Shown here: positions 1-7,480 of the stretch, one piece after another
Layout of the letters: the number at the start of each line of letters is the position of its first letter
Position numbering within the stretch: position 1 is the stretch's first letter
Assembly: GCF_024758705.1 (NCBI RefSeq)
Contig: NZ_CP096971.1
Location: forward strand, 1,984,001 to 2,048,000
Source: Sphingomonas sp. SUN019
GTDB lineage: Bacteria; Pseudomonadota; Alphaproteobacteria; Sphingomonadales; Sphingomonadaceae
DNA: 64,000 nt
Reading direction: 5' to 3'
The notes under the pieces: generated by a model
Seen by the model: only the letters and a program-made list of their open reading frames with translations
Databases searched by the model: none
What the model was told of the DNA's origin: nothing
Position numbers and translations under genes: made by a program

Positions 1-187
1 CGGCGGCGACGCGCGGGAGGGGTGCGGGAACGGGGATGTTGATGACGTAAGACGGTGCGCCGGAGGGCGGCGGCGGTGCTGGCTGCACATATTGCCCGGC
101 CGGCGCGCTGGCGCTGGGGATCGCCTGAATTCCGCACGCGGCGAGAAGCGCAGCGACGCCCGCAAAACTCAACAAGCGCGCTTTCAT
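1..187 (-). CDS. putative lipoprotein, N-terminal part (cut by window edge)
   Basis: Only the first 62 or so residues lie in the window; the gene continues past position 1. Read on the minus strand from ATG at 187, the protein opens with MKAR, a hydrophobic stretch and the lipobox LLAAC, with the cysteine at residue 18. This predicts processing by signal peptidase II and lipid anchoring. The stretch after the cysteine is rich in Ala and Pro (QPAPPPP), typical of a flexible linker. A second ATG at 198 gives only MKTA and a stop, so it cannot be the start. I do not recognise the family, and no function can be assigned from this fragment. Confidence 0.6.
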   Translation of the reverse strand, partial: MKARLLSFAGVAALLAACGIQAIPSASAPAGQYVQPAPPPPSGAPSYVINIPVPAPLPRVAA

Positions 188-329
188 GCTGTTTTCATGC
201 CCCACCCTGACGTGGAGACTGGTGTGGACTCGGATTCCTTCATGCGAAACCAACATTTACCGCAGGTGCGATGAACCGCGCCTGACATGCGGTAGGTGAA
301 TCGTTTGACGCCCTCTCGGGCGTAAGTCG

Positions 330-425
330 GTGCCAGCCCGCTCCCCCTCCCGGCCACCCATCAAGATACCGTGTGGGTGGTCGGGAGGGGGAGCGGGCTG
401 GCACTGACTATCGGCGTGAGCCGAT
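330..425. repeat. palindromic repeat family A, copy 1
   Basis: Arms of 31 bp (330-360 and 374-404) pair almost perfectly around a 13-base loop. They begin GTGCCAGCCCGCTCCCC and end with the complement. A second small hairpin at 410-425 has the stem ATCGGC/GCCGAT and the loop GTGA. Related copies lie at 34440-34536 and 50397-50496. The element starts about 8 bp after the nadB stop codon, read in the nadB direction. It may act as an mRNA 3' end, a terminator-like barrier or simply a dispersed REP-type repeat. The sequence does not decide between these. Confidence 0.85.
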
Positions 426-432
426 CAGACAT

Positions 433-2025
433 TCACGGCACAAGCACCGTATCGACCGGGACCGCGTCGGTTTCGGGATAATCGAGCGTGTAGTGCAGCC
501 CACGGCTTTCGTGGCGGTGAAGTGCGCTGCGCACGATCAGCTCGGCGGTCTGGAGCAGGTTGCGCAGCTCGATCAGGTCGGGGGTGACGCGGAAATGGCC
601 GTAATATTCCTCCACCTCGCGGGTCAGCAGCTGGATGCGGTGCTGCGCGCGTTCCAGCCGCTTGGTGGTGCGGACGATACCGACGTAATTCCACATGAAG
701 CGGCGGATTTCGGTCCAGGTCTGCTTGATGACGACCTCTTCGTCGGAATCGGTCACGCGGCTTTCGTCCCAGGCGCGGATTGCGGGGACTGGCGGCAGAT
801 CGTCCCAGCGCGCCGCAATATGGTTCGCCGCGGCTTCCCCGAACACGAAGCATTCGAGCAGCGAGTTGGACGCCAGCCGGTTCGCGCCGTGCAGGCCCGA
901 TTGCGTACATTCGCCCGCCGCATACAGGCCGGGCAGATCGGTGCGCCCGTCGCGATCCACCACGATCCCGCCGCAGGTGTAATGCTGGGCGGGAACGACC
1001 GGGATCGGCTGCGTGGTCATGTCGATGCCGAGCCCGAGCAATTTCTCGTGGATGTTCGGGAAATGGTGGCGGACGAAGTCGGCGGGCTGGTGGCTGATGT
1101 CGAGATGGACGTAGTCGAGGCCGTAACGCTTGATCTCGGCGTCGATCGCACGCGCCACCACGTCGCGCGGGGCTAGTTCGGCGCGGGGATCGAGGTCAGG
1201 CATGAAGCGGTGGCCGGTGTTGGGGTTCTTGAGCTGCCCGCCCTCCCCACGTACGGCTTCGGTGATCAGGAAATTCTTGACCTCCAGATTGTAGAGGCAA
1301 GTCGGATGGAATTGCATGAACTCCATGTTCGAGACGCGCGCGCCCGCACGCCAGGCCATCGCGATCCCGTCCCCGGTCGCGCCGCGCGGCGCGGTGGAGA
1401 ACAGATACGTCCGCCCTGCCCCGCCGGTCGCCAGGATCGTCGCGCGCGCAGTGTACAGCGCGACGCGGCCGCTATGCTTGTCGACCGCGTAGACACCCCA
1501 GACGTTGCCCGCGCCCGAATAGCGTTCCTCATGGCGTGAGGTGGCCAGATCGATCGCGACCTGGTCGGGGACGAGCGTGATGTTGGGATGCGCTTCGGCA
1601 GCCTTCTGCAGCGCCTCCTGCACCGCCCAGCCGGTCGCGTCGTCGACGTGGACGATGCGGCGATGGCTGTGCCCGCCTTCGCGCGTCAGATGGAGCGCAT
1701 TCCCCTCCTGCGCGAAGGGGACGCCGAGCTTCACCAGCCGTTCGATCGCGGCGGGCGCGCCCTCCACGACGAATTCGACAATATCGCGGTCATTCAGCCC
1801 TGCGCCGGCGACCATCGTATCCTCGACGTGATTGTCGAACGTGTCGCCCGGCTCCAGCACCGCGGCGATCCCGCCCTGCGCCCAAGCGGTCGATCCCTCG
1901 TTCAGCGCCCCCTTGGCCAGCACCGTCACCTGGAACCGCTCGGCCAGGTTCAGCGCGGCGGTCAGCCCGGCGGCACCCGATCCGACGATCAGGACGTCGG
2001 CGTCATGGCCGTTGCCGCTCACCAT
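433..2025 (-). CDS. nadB: L-aspartate oxidase
   Basis: FAD enzyme that oxidises L-aspartate to iminoaspartate, the first step of de novo NAD synthesis; NadA then makes quinolinate. The 530-residue protein has the usual length. The N-terminal dinucleotide-binding motif VGSGAAGL is at about residues 14-21, followed by GSTAWAQGGIAA, the REGGHSHRRI substrate-binding segment near residue 115, and the LHGANRLASNSLLECFVFG block typical of the fumarate reductase/NadB family. nadA and nadC are not next to it. There is no clear Shine-Dalgarno before ATG 2025. Instead a 34-bp element shared with the nucleoside transporter gene at 58960 ends 5 bp upstream. Confidence 0.96.
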   Translation of the reverse strand: MVSGNGHDADVLIVGSGAAGLTAALNLAERFQVTVLAKGALNEGSTAWAQGGIAAVLEPGDTFDNHVEDTMVAGAGLNDRDIVEFVVEGAPAAIERLVKLGVPFAQEGNALHLTREGGHSHRRIVHVDDATGWAVQEALQKAAEAHPNITLVPDQVAIDLATSRHEERYSGAGNVWGVYAVDKHSGRVALYTARATILATGGAGRTYLFSTAPRGATGDGIAMAWRAGARVSNMEFMQFHPTCLYNLEVKNFLITEAVRGEGGQLKNPNTGHRFMPDLDPRAELAPRDVVARAIDAEIKRYGLDYVHLDISHQPADFVRHHFPNIHEKLLGLGIDMTTQPIPVVPAQHYTCGGIVVDRDGRTDLPGLYAAGECTQSGLHGANRLASNSLLECFVFGEAAANHIAARWDDLPPVPAIRAWDESRVTDSDEEVVIKQTWTEIRRFMWNYVGIVRTTKRLERAQHRIQLLTREVEEYYGHFRVTPDLIELRNLLQTAELIVRSALHRHESRGLHYTLDYPETDAVPVDTVLVP

Positions 2026-2030
2026 TTCGA

Positions 2031-2064
2031 GCCGCGAATGTTGTCAATGTTGAGACGCTGGCGC
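2031..2064 (-). promoter_or_regulatory. 34-bp upstream element shared with the nucleoside transporter gene
   Basis: Read towards nadB, this stretch starts GCGCCAGCGTCTCAACATT and ends CAACATTCGCGGC. It matches 58917-58950, upstream of the CNT-family transporter, at 32 of 34 bases. Both copies contain two CAACATT units one 9-bp step apart and end 5-9 bp from the start codon, with no Shine-Dalgarno between. It is probably an operator, a promoter element or both. The rest of the 2026-2316 gap between nadB and the next gene shows nothing else that I recognise. Confidence 0.6.
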
Positions 2065-2316
2065 GTTTTCTCAACTTTGCCACAGGGCCACGCCGGGGCG
2101 GTTTTCGCGACAGCGAACGTGTGAAAGACTGACATCGCGGGCGACCTTGGCACAGATGCCGCCTTGTAGGACAGCCTTCAGGCGCGCGGTGGCGGATCGA
2201 AGTCCAGATCGGCACGGAAGATGGGTGCGGAGCGGGTGGATCCGTCGCGCTTGCCCACGCCGTACAATGCGGTAGCTTTCACCAAAGCGCAGGTGGCGCG
2301 CAAACGGGGAATCGTC

Positions 2317-3993
2317 ATGGGTCGGAAGCTGTCGGTCGTTCTTGCGTTTGCGCTGGCGACGTTTCCTGCGGTTGCGGCAACGGCGCAGCCGGTTGCGGCG
2401 CAGGCCACCGACGCCCGGCTGGTCGCGCTGTTCCGCGAATGGCGTGCGTTCGTCCGGCCAGCGATCCGCCGCGGCGTGCCCGATTATTCGACGGCGGCGA
2501 TGGCGCGGCAGGCGGCGGCGCTGCCCGCGTGGCGCGCGCGGCTGAACGCGGTGCGGCCGACGGACGCGAACATCCAGGCGCTGAATGACTGGCGGATGGT
2601 CGAGGCGGAGATGAACGGCCTTGATTTCTTCCAGCGCGTGCTGATGCCGTGGGCGCGGGATCCGAGTTTTTACGCGAACGTGTTCGCCGACCAGAGCGAC
2701 GTGCCCGCGCATGAAGGGCCATCGGCCGAACCGACGATCGACCTGTTCAAATACAAATGGCCGCTATCGCGTACGGACGATGCGCGGTTGACCGAAGAAA
2801 TCGGCGCGGTGCCGGCGATGTTGGCGGCGGCGAAAACGAACTTGGCCGGCAGCCAGGCGCACGATCTGTGGGCGTACGGCAACCGCGCCTTCGCCGAACA
2901 GGGCGCGACGCTGGATGCTTTGGGCAAGGGCACGCTTCGGATGCGGACGCTGGAGGGGCGCATCCCCGCGACGATGACCGGGGTCAGCCCGAAGCTGCAC
3001 CGCGCGATCATGGCGGCGAAGGCGGCGACGGACGACTTTGCGGCGTGGGTCGCGGCGGAAGCGCCGCGGCGGACCGGGCCGTCGGGCGTCGGCAAGGCGA
3101 ACTACGACTGGTACGTCCGCAACGTCGAACGTAATCCCTATGGCTGGGACCAGCAGGTGCTGTTGCTCCAGCGCGAGCTGGACCGGTCGATCGCGGGGCT
3201 GCGGCTTGAGGAAGCGCGCAACGCCGCGCTGCCGCCGATCGCGGAGATCGCCGATCCCGCCGCCTATCGCCGGATGGCGGCGGCGAAGACGCGCGCGTTC
3301 AACGATTTCCTGGTCGCGAAGGGCTTCGTTGCCGACCGGCCGTATTTCCGCGCCGCGCTGGAGGCGCAGACCAGCGATTATATCGCGCCCGCCGATCGCG
3401 ATTTCTTCGGACATGGCACCGCGCTCGATCCGCTGCCGTTGCTGTCGCATTCGACGCACTGGATCGAACTGGCGCGGCTGAAACACGAACCGCACGCCAG
3501 CCCGATGCGCGCCGCGCCGCTATTCAACATCTACGCCGACCGGTCCGAAGGATTCGCGACCGCGATGGAGGAGGTCGCGATGCAGGCCGGGCTGTACGAC
3601 GACAACCCGCACGCGCGCGAGGTCGTGTGGATCATGCTGGCCAACCGCGCGGCGCGCGGGCTGGCGTCGCTGCGCGTGCAGGCGAACGAATGGGATCTGG
3701 CGACCGCGGGGCGGTTCCATGCCGAATGGACGCCGCGCGGCTGGTCGGACGCGAACAGCAAGCTGGTCGGGTTCGAACAGTTATTGTACCTGCGCCAGCC
3801 CGGTTATGGGCCGAGCTACGTGATCGGCAAGCTGCAACTGGACGCGCTGATCGCCCGCGCCTCGCACGATGCAGAACAGGCGAAGCGTCCGTTCGTGCTG
3901 CGCGACGTCTGGGCCAGGATCATCGGCGCGGGGATCATGCCGCCCGCCATGATCGAGGAAGAATTGTTCGGACCCGTACCCGCGCCGCGCTGA
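2317..3993 (+). CDS. secreted DUF885-like protein lacking the metal-site motif
   Basis: The start at ATG 2317 is preferred over upstream starts because a GGGGA site precedes it and a clear signal peptide follows (MGRKLSVVLAFALATFPAVA, then AxA cleavage). The mature protein is about 535 residues. The C-terminal half has the DUF885 landmarks around YADRSEGFATAMEE and a GYGPSYVIGKLQ segment like the GQATSYKVG block of the canonical paralogue at 48557. Where DUF885 proteins carry HEGxPGHH, this protein has SHSTHWIELARL. It is therefore probably a periplasmic protein related to DUF885 metallopeptidases but without the usual zinc ligands. It may be catalytically inactive or act differently. Confidence 0.8.
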   Translation: MGRKLSVVLAFALATFPAVAATAQPVAAQATDARLVALFREWRAFVRPAIRRGVPDYSTAAMARQAAALPAWRARLNAVRPTDANIQALNDWRMVEAEMNGLDFFQRVLMPWARDPSFYANVFADQSDVPAHEGPSAEPTIDLFKYKWPLSRTDDARLTEEIGAVPAMLAAAKTNLAGSQAHDLWAYGNRAFAEQGATLDALGKGTLRMRTLEGRIPATMTGVSPKLHRAIMAAKAATDDFAAWVAAEAPRRTGPSGVGKANYDWYVRNVERNPYGWDQQVLLLQRELDRSIAGLRLEEARNAALPPIAEIADPAAYRRMAAAKTRAFNDFLVAKGFVADRPYFRAALEAQTSDYIAPADRDFFGHGTALDPLPLLSHSTHWIELARLKHEPHASPMRAAPLFNIYADRSEGFATAMEEVAMQAGLYDDNPHAREVVWIMLANRAARGLASLRVQANEWDLATAGRFHAEWTPRGWSDANSKLVGFEQLLYLRQPGYGPSYVIGKLQLDALIARASHDAEQAKRPFVLRDVWARIIGAGIMPPAMIEEELFGPVPAPR

Positions 3994-4008
3994 CCGGTCG
4001 CGGCGACC

Positions 4009-6009
4009 CTATCGCCCAAGCCCGGCGATCGCCCTGTTCGCGCCCGCTGCCGAAAGGTGGCTGCGGTCGACGAACAGGATGTCGCGCGGGCCACGGAAAC
4101 GGCATGATTCCGCGCGGCAGAACAGATCGCGGGTGCGGACGAAGCGCGCGCCGCCCGCCGCCGCGCCGCGCGCGACCGCCCGGTCGCTGCCGTCGCGCCG
4201 CTGCGCGACCTGCGCCATCCCGTTCGCGACGCCCGAGCGCGGTTCGATCGCGCTCTGGATCGCGCGGCGCGCGGGGATCGCATCGATCAGCGCGGCGCGC
4301 GCCGGATCGAACGGCCAATAGGGCACGTCCTGCATCACCACGACGCGTTTCCCGGCGCGCGTGAGCCGCGCGGTGCTGCCCTCCACGCCCAGCGCCAGCA
4401 ACTCGCGGTCCGGTCGATCTGCATGCAACGAGGACACGTAACGCTCATCGGGATTGCCGATCGGCCCCGACCATAACCCCGCCAGGATCACCATCCGGAT
4501 CTCCGGTGTCCGCTCGATCAGCGCCAGTGTGCGCCTTACATACCGCTCGCACGACGCCGCATAGGCCGGGTCGAGACGCTTTTCGATCGTGACGTTCAGC
4601 AGCGGGCGGCACGACGACTTCGTCAGTTCGGCGACGCCCCAGCCATGCCGCGCCGCATATTGCCGGACCGCCGGCGTCAGCGCGGCGGCGTGGCTGTCGC
4701 CGACCAGCGCGACCGCGCCGCGACCGGGCGACACGTCGAAGCACTGCGGGTCGCGGAGCGGCGTGTCGTCGGTCAGCCGCAGGCAGCGGTCGTCACGGTT
4801 CTGCGCCACCACGCTGTCGATCCTGCGCGCGTCCGCCGGAACGCGCGACGGGACGCCGTCCGCCGCGACGACCGCCACGGGCAAGGCGATGATCGCCACC
4901 AGCGCCACGGCGTAGCGCGGCAGCACGCGCGCGTTCGGCAGCACGGCGTGACGAAACGGCTGTTCGATGAAGCGCCACGACAGCACCGCCATCGCGAACG
5001 TCGCGATCACCGCCGCGCCCATCGCAACCGGCGACGGTGATACGATCGCGCTCGTCCGCATGAACGCCATCACCGGCCAGTGCCACAGATACCAGGAGTA
5101 GGAGATCAGCCCGACGCCGACCGCGGCCCGGTTCGACAGCAGCCGCGTGTTGACGCCCGACGTCTCGGTCAGCAGCAGTGCGGCAGCGCCGAAGACGGGC
5201 AGCATGGCCGCGACGCCCGGGAATGGCGTCTGATGATCGAACATCGTCAGCGATGCGGCGATCGCGGCCAGACCGATAACGGCCAGCACCGATGCCGCGC
5301 GCCCGCGGACGATCAACCTGCCGTTCGCGACCAGCACCGCGATGATCGTCCCCACCCCCAATTCCCATGCGCGCGTCGGCAGCAGGTAGAATGCCGCCGA
5401 CGGTTGCTGCTTCGTCAGGACGACGCAGGCGGCGAACGACAGCGCCGACAACAGACCGAGACACCACAAATGCGCCGCCAGCCCGCGGTGGCGCAGCGCC
5501 AGCAGGACGAACGGAAAGGCGATGTAGAATTGCTCCTCCACCCCCAGCGACCACGTCATCAGCATCGGGTCGAGCTCGGCGGTCGGCGTGAAATAGCTGA
5601 TGCTTTTCCAGAAGCGGATGTTCGACACCGCGCCCGCCGCCGCCGCCGCGCTCTTCGAAAGGCCCGTATATTCGGCCGGGCTGAGCAGGATAGCGCCCGC
5701 CAGCATCGTCGCCACGATCACCGCCAACAGCGCGGGCAGGATGCGGCGCGCGCGGCGGGCGTAGAAGGTCGCGAAGCTGAACGTGTCCGCCGACGCGCCG
5801 CGATAGATGATGCCGCCGATCAGGAAGCCCGAGATGACGAAGAAAATGTCGACCCCGACGAAGCCGGACTGAAGGAACGGCACGCCGGCGTGATAGAGCA
5901 CCACGGACGTGACCGCGATCGCGCGCAGGCCGTCGATGTCGGGGCGGTAGCGTGGCGCGATTTCGTCGGCGGTTGCGGTTGGCCGTTCGCCGACGCGCTC
6001 GTTCATCAT
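4009..6009 (-). CDS. acyltransferase family 3 protein with C-terminal SGNH domain (OafA-like)
   Basis: Predicted to O-acetylate a surface polysaccharide or LPS sugar. The N-terminal ~360 residues form an integral-membrane acyltransferase-3 domain with the family hallmarks YRPDIDGLRAIAV, HAGVPFLQSGFVGVDIFF, RRARRILPAL and WSLGVEEQFY. The C-terminal ~270 residues form a periplasmic SGNH domain with GDSHAAAL (nucleophile Ser) and a terminal DRSHLS (Asp/His) block. The ATG at 6009 is favoured because GGGAC lies just upstream; GTG at 6042 is an alternative. The gene converges with the DUF885-like gene and is separated by about 15 bp. Confidence 0.92.
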   Translation of the reverse strand: MMNERVGERPTATADEIAPRYRPDIDGLRAIAVTSVVLYHAGVPFLQSGFVGVDIFFVISGFLIGGIIYRGASADTFSFATFYARRARRILPALLAVIVATMLAGAILLSPAEYTGLSKSAAAAAGAVSNIRFWKSISYFTPTAELDPMLMTWSLGVEEQFYIAFPFVLLALRHRGLAAHLWCLGLLSALSFAACVVLTKQQPSAAFYLLPTRAWELGVGTIIAVLVANGRLIVRGRAASVLAVIGLAAIAASLTMFDHQTPFPGVAAMLPVFGAAALLLTETSGVNTRLLSNRAAVGVGLISYSWYLWHWPVMAFMRTSAIVSPSPVAMGAAVIATFAMAVLSWRFIEQPFRHAVLPNARVLPRYAVALVAIIALPVAVVAADGVPSRVPADARRIDSVVAQNRDDRCLRLTDDTPLRDPQCFDVSPGRGAVALVGDSHAAALTPAVRQYAARHGWGVAELTKSSCRPLLNVTIEKRLDPAYAASCERYVRRTLALIERTPEIRMVILAGLWSGPIGNPDERYVSSLHADRPDRELLALGVEGSTARLTRAGKRVVVMQDVPYWPFDPARAALIDAIPARRAIQSAIEPRSGVANGMAQVAQRRDGSDRAVARGAAAGGARFVRTRDLFCRAESCRFRGPRDILFVDRSHLSAAGANRAIAGLGR

Positions 6010-6104
6010 GTCGTCCCGGACTGTCGGTTTCGGCGCGCGCACCTATCACGCCGACAGCGCTTCTCCAAAGATGCCGGGCCTGTTCCGGGCGCGCGCCGGT
6101 CTCG

Positions 6105-7037
6105 TTACGCCGCGTTCGACGCGCGTGTCAGGCTGAGGAACACATCCTCAAGATCGGCTTCCTTGGTCGACACGTCGACGATGCCGAACCCGTCGGCCTG
6201 CACCGCGGCCAGCACCTGCCCGGCGTTGACCTTGTCCTTGGCGTAGGTGATTTCCAGCGTGCGGTCGCCCTTCAGCACGATCTTCTGGAAGCACGCCGCC
6301 TGCGGCACCGCGGCGACATCGCGGTCGACGGTCACCGCGACGACCTTTTCCTGCGCCTTGCCGACCAGTTCACGGGTCGGTTCGTTGGCGATGACGCGGC
6401 CGTGGTTGATGATCGCGATGCGGTCGCAGAGCTGCTCCGCTTCCTCCAGATAATGCGTCGTCAGCACGACCGTCACGCCCGCGTCGTTCAAGGATCGGAC
6501 GTAGGTCCACAATTGCTGGCGCAGTTCAATGTCGACCCCGGCGGTCGGCTCGTCCAGCACCAGCACCGGCGGCGAATGGACCATCGCCTTCGCCACCATC
6601 AACCGCCGCTTCATCCCCCCTGACAGCGTGCGGGCATAAGCGGTGGCCTTGTCCTCCAGATGCACCGCGCGCAGCAATTCCATCGAGCGCCGCTTGGCCT
6701 TTGGCACGCCGTAGAGGCCGGCCTGGAGTTCGAGCGTCTCTACGGGAGTAAAGAACGGATCGAACAGGATTTCCTGATTGACGATCCCGATCGACGCCTT
6801 TGCATTGCGTGGGTGTTCGTCGATGTCGAAGCCCCAGATCGACGCGCTGCCACTGGTCTTCGCCACCAGCCCGGCGAGGATGTTGATGAGCGTCGATTTC
6901 CCCGCGCCGTTGGGACCGAGCAATCCGAAAATCGAGCCCTGCGGCACGTCGAACGTCACCCCGTCCAGCGCGCGCTTTCCGCCCTGGTACGTCTTGCAGA
7001 GGTCGGTGATGGCGATGGCGGGTGGCGTTTCAGTCAT
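6105..7037 (-). CDS. ABC transporter ATP-binding protein (multidrug/CcmA-NodI type)
   Basis: A 310-residue ATPase that should energise an exporter. It carries Walker A GPNGAGKS, the ABC signature LSGGMKRR, Walker B VLVLDEPT and the switch histidine in TTHYLEE. A C-terminal extension of about 80 residues ends DVSTKEADLEDVFLSLT, as in two-gene drug-exporter ATPases. Start ATG 7037 (MTETPP) aligns with the family; an upstream in-frame extension to 7073 adds only MVYFLSRAYLAR. No permease gene lies next to it: the neighbours are an acyltransferase and an intergenic repeat. Its membrane partner must be encoded elsewhere. Confidence 0.93.
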   Translation of the reverse strand: MTETPPAIAITDLCKTYQGGKRALDGVTFDVPQGSIFGLLGPNGAGKSTLINILAGLVAKTSGSASIWGFDIDEHPRNAKASIGIVNQEILFDPFFTPVETLELQAGLYGVPKAKRRSMELLRAVHLEDKATAYARTLSGGMKRRLMVAKAMVHSPPVLVLDEPTAGVDIELRQQLWTYVRSLNDAGVTVVLTTHYLEEAEQLCDRIAIINHGRVIANEPTRELVGKAQEKVVAVTVDRDVAAVPQAACFQKIVLKGDRTLEITYAKDKVNAGQVLAAVQADGFGIVDVSTKEADLEDVFLSLTRASNAA

Positions 7038-7091
7038 GCGCGCCAGATACGCGCGCGAAAGAAAATACACCAACCCCTGTCGCTACAATTC

Positions 7092-7194
7092 CCGCTCATG
7101 GTGAGGAGATGCTGAGCTTGTCGAAGCATCGTCTCGAACCACGGTCCTTCGAGACGGCATTTCGACAAGCTCAATGCCTCCTCAGGATGAGCGG
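7092..7194. repeat. dispersed inverted repeat, family D
   Basis: A near-perfect imperfect palindrome of about 103 bp. Its outer arms are CCGCTCATGGTGAGGAG and CTCCTCAGGATGAGCGG. Inner inverted arms read GAGCTTGTCGAAGCAT and its near complement, and GTCTCGAAC pairs with GTCCTTCGAGAC. This kind of repeat is common between genes in sphingomonads. It fills most of the space between the ABC ATPase start and the zinc-finger gene, so it may lie within or next to their promoters. Confidence 0.8.
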
Positions 7195-7231
7195 AGTTGT
7201 GAGCGGTTACGAAGGTTGCTAACCGCGCCGT

Positions 7232-7462
7232 ATGATCCCGCCGCCCGAAACCACTCGCGTCTCCCACCGCCGCGTCGCCTGTGATGGCGCGCACGACGGG
7301 CTGCCCGCATCGCTCGGCCATCCCCGCGTATGGCTGGAGATTGCCGAGATCGGCTACGTCGATTGCGGCTATTGCGACCGGCGCTTCATCCTGATCGGCG
7401 GGGCGGCCGACGGGGCGGATCAAAGCGCTCTGCCCGATCATGGGGATGGCGCGGGGCGTTAA
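7232..7462 (+). CDS. zinc-finger domain protein, CHCC type
   Basis: A 76-residue protein with the C-H-C-C zinc ligand pattern of the zf-CHCC family: Cys17, His30, Cys45 and Cys48 (GHPRVWLEI followed by GYVDCGYC). The family includes the mitochondrial complex I accessory subunit NDUFS6 and short alphaproteobacterial proteins of the same fold. A role in complex I or another metal-dependent assembly is inferred from family only. It is followed 18 bp later by tldD on the same strand. The start at ATG 7232 is the only ATG before the conserved core. Confidence 0.85.
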   Translation: MIPPPETTRVSHRRVACDGAHDGLPASLGHPRVWLEIAEIGYVDCGYCDRRFILIGGAADGADQSALPDHGDGAGR

Positions 7463-7480
7463 GGCGCATATATTGGCGGC

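Noticed and set aside
2065..2072. TTGAGA as a -35 box for nadB with AACATT as the -10
   Set aside because: The spacing is 17 bp, but the -10 fits poorly and the TTGAGA is not present before the second copy of the element at 58917.
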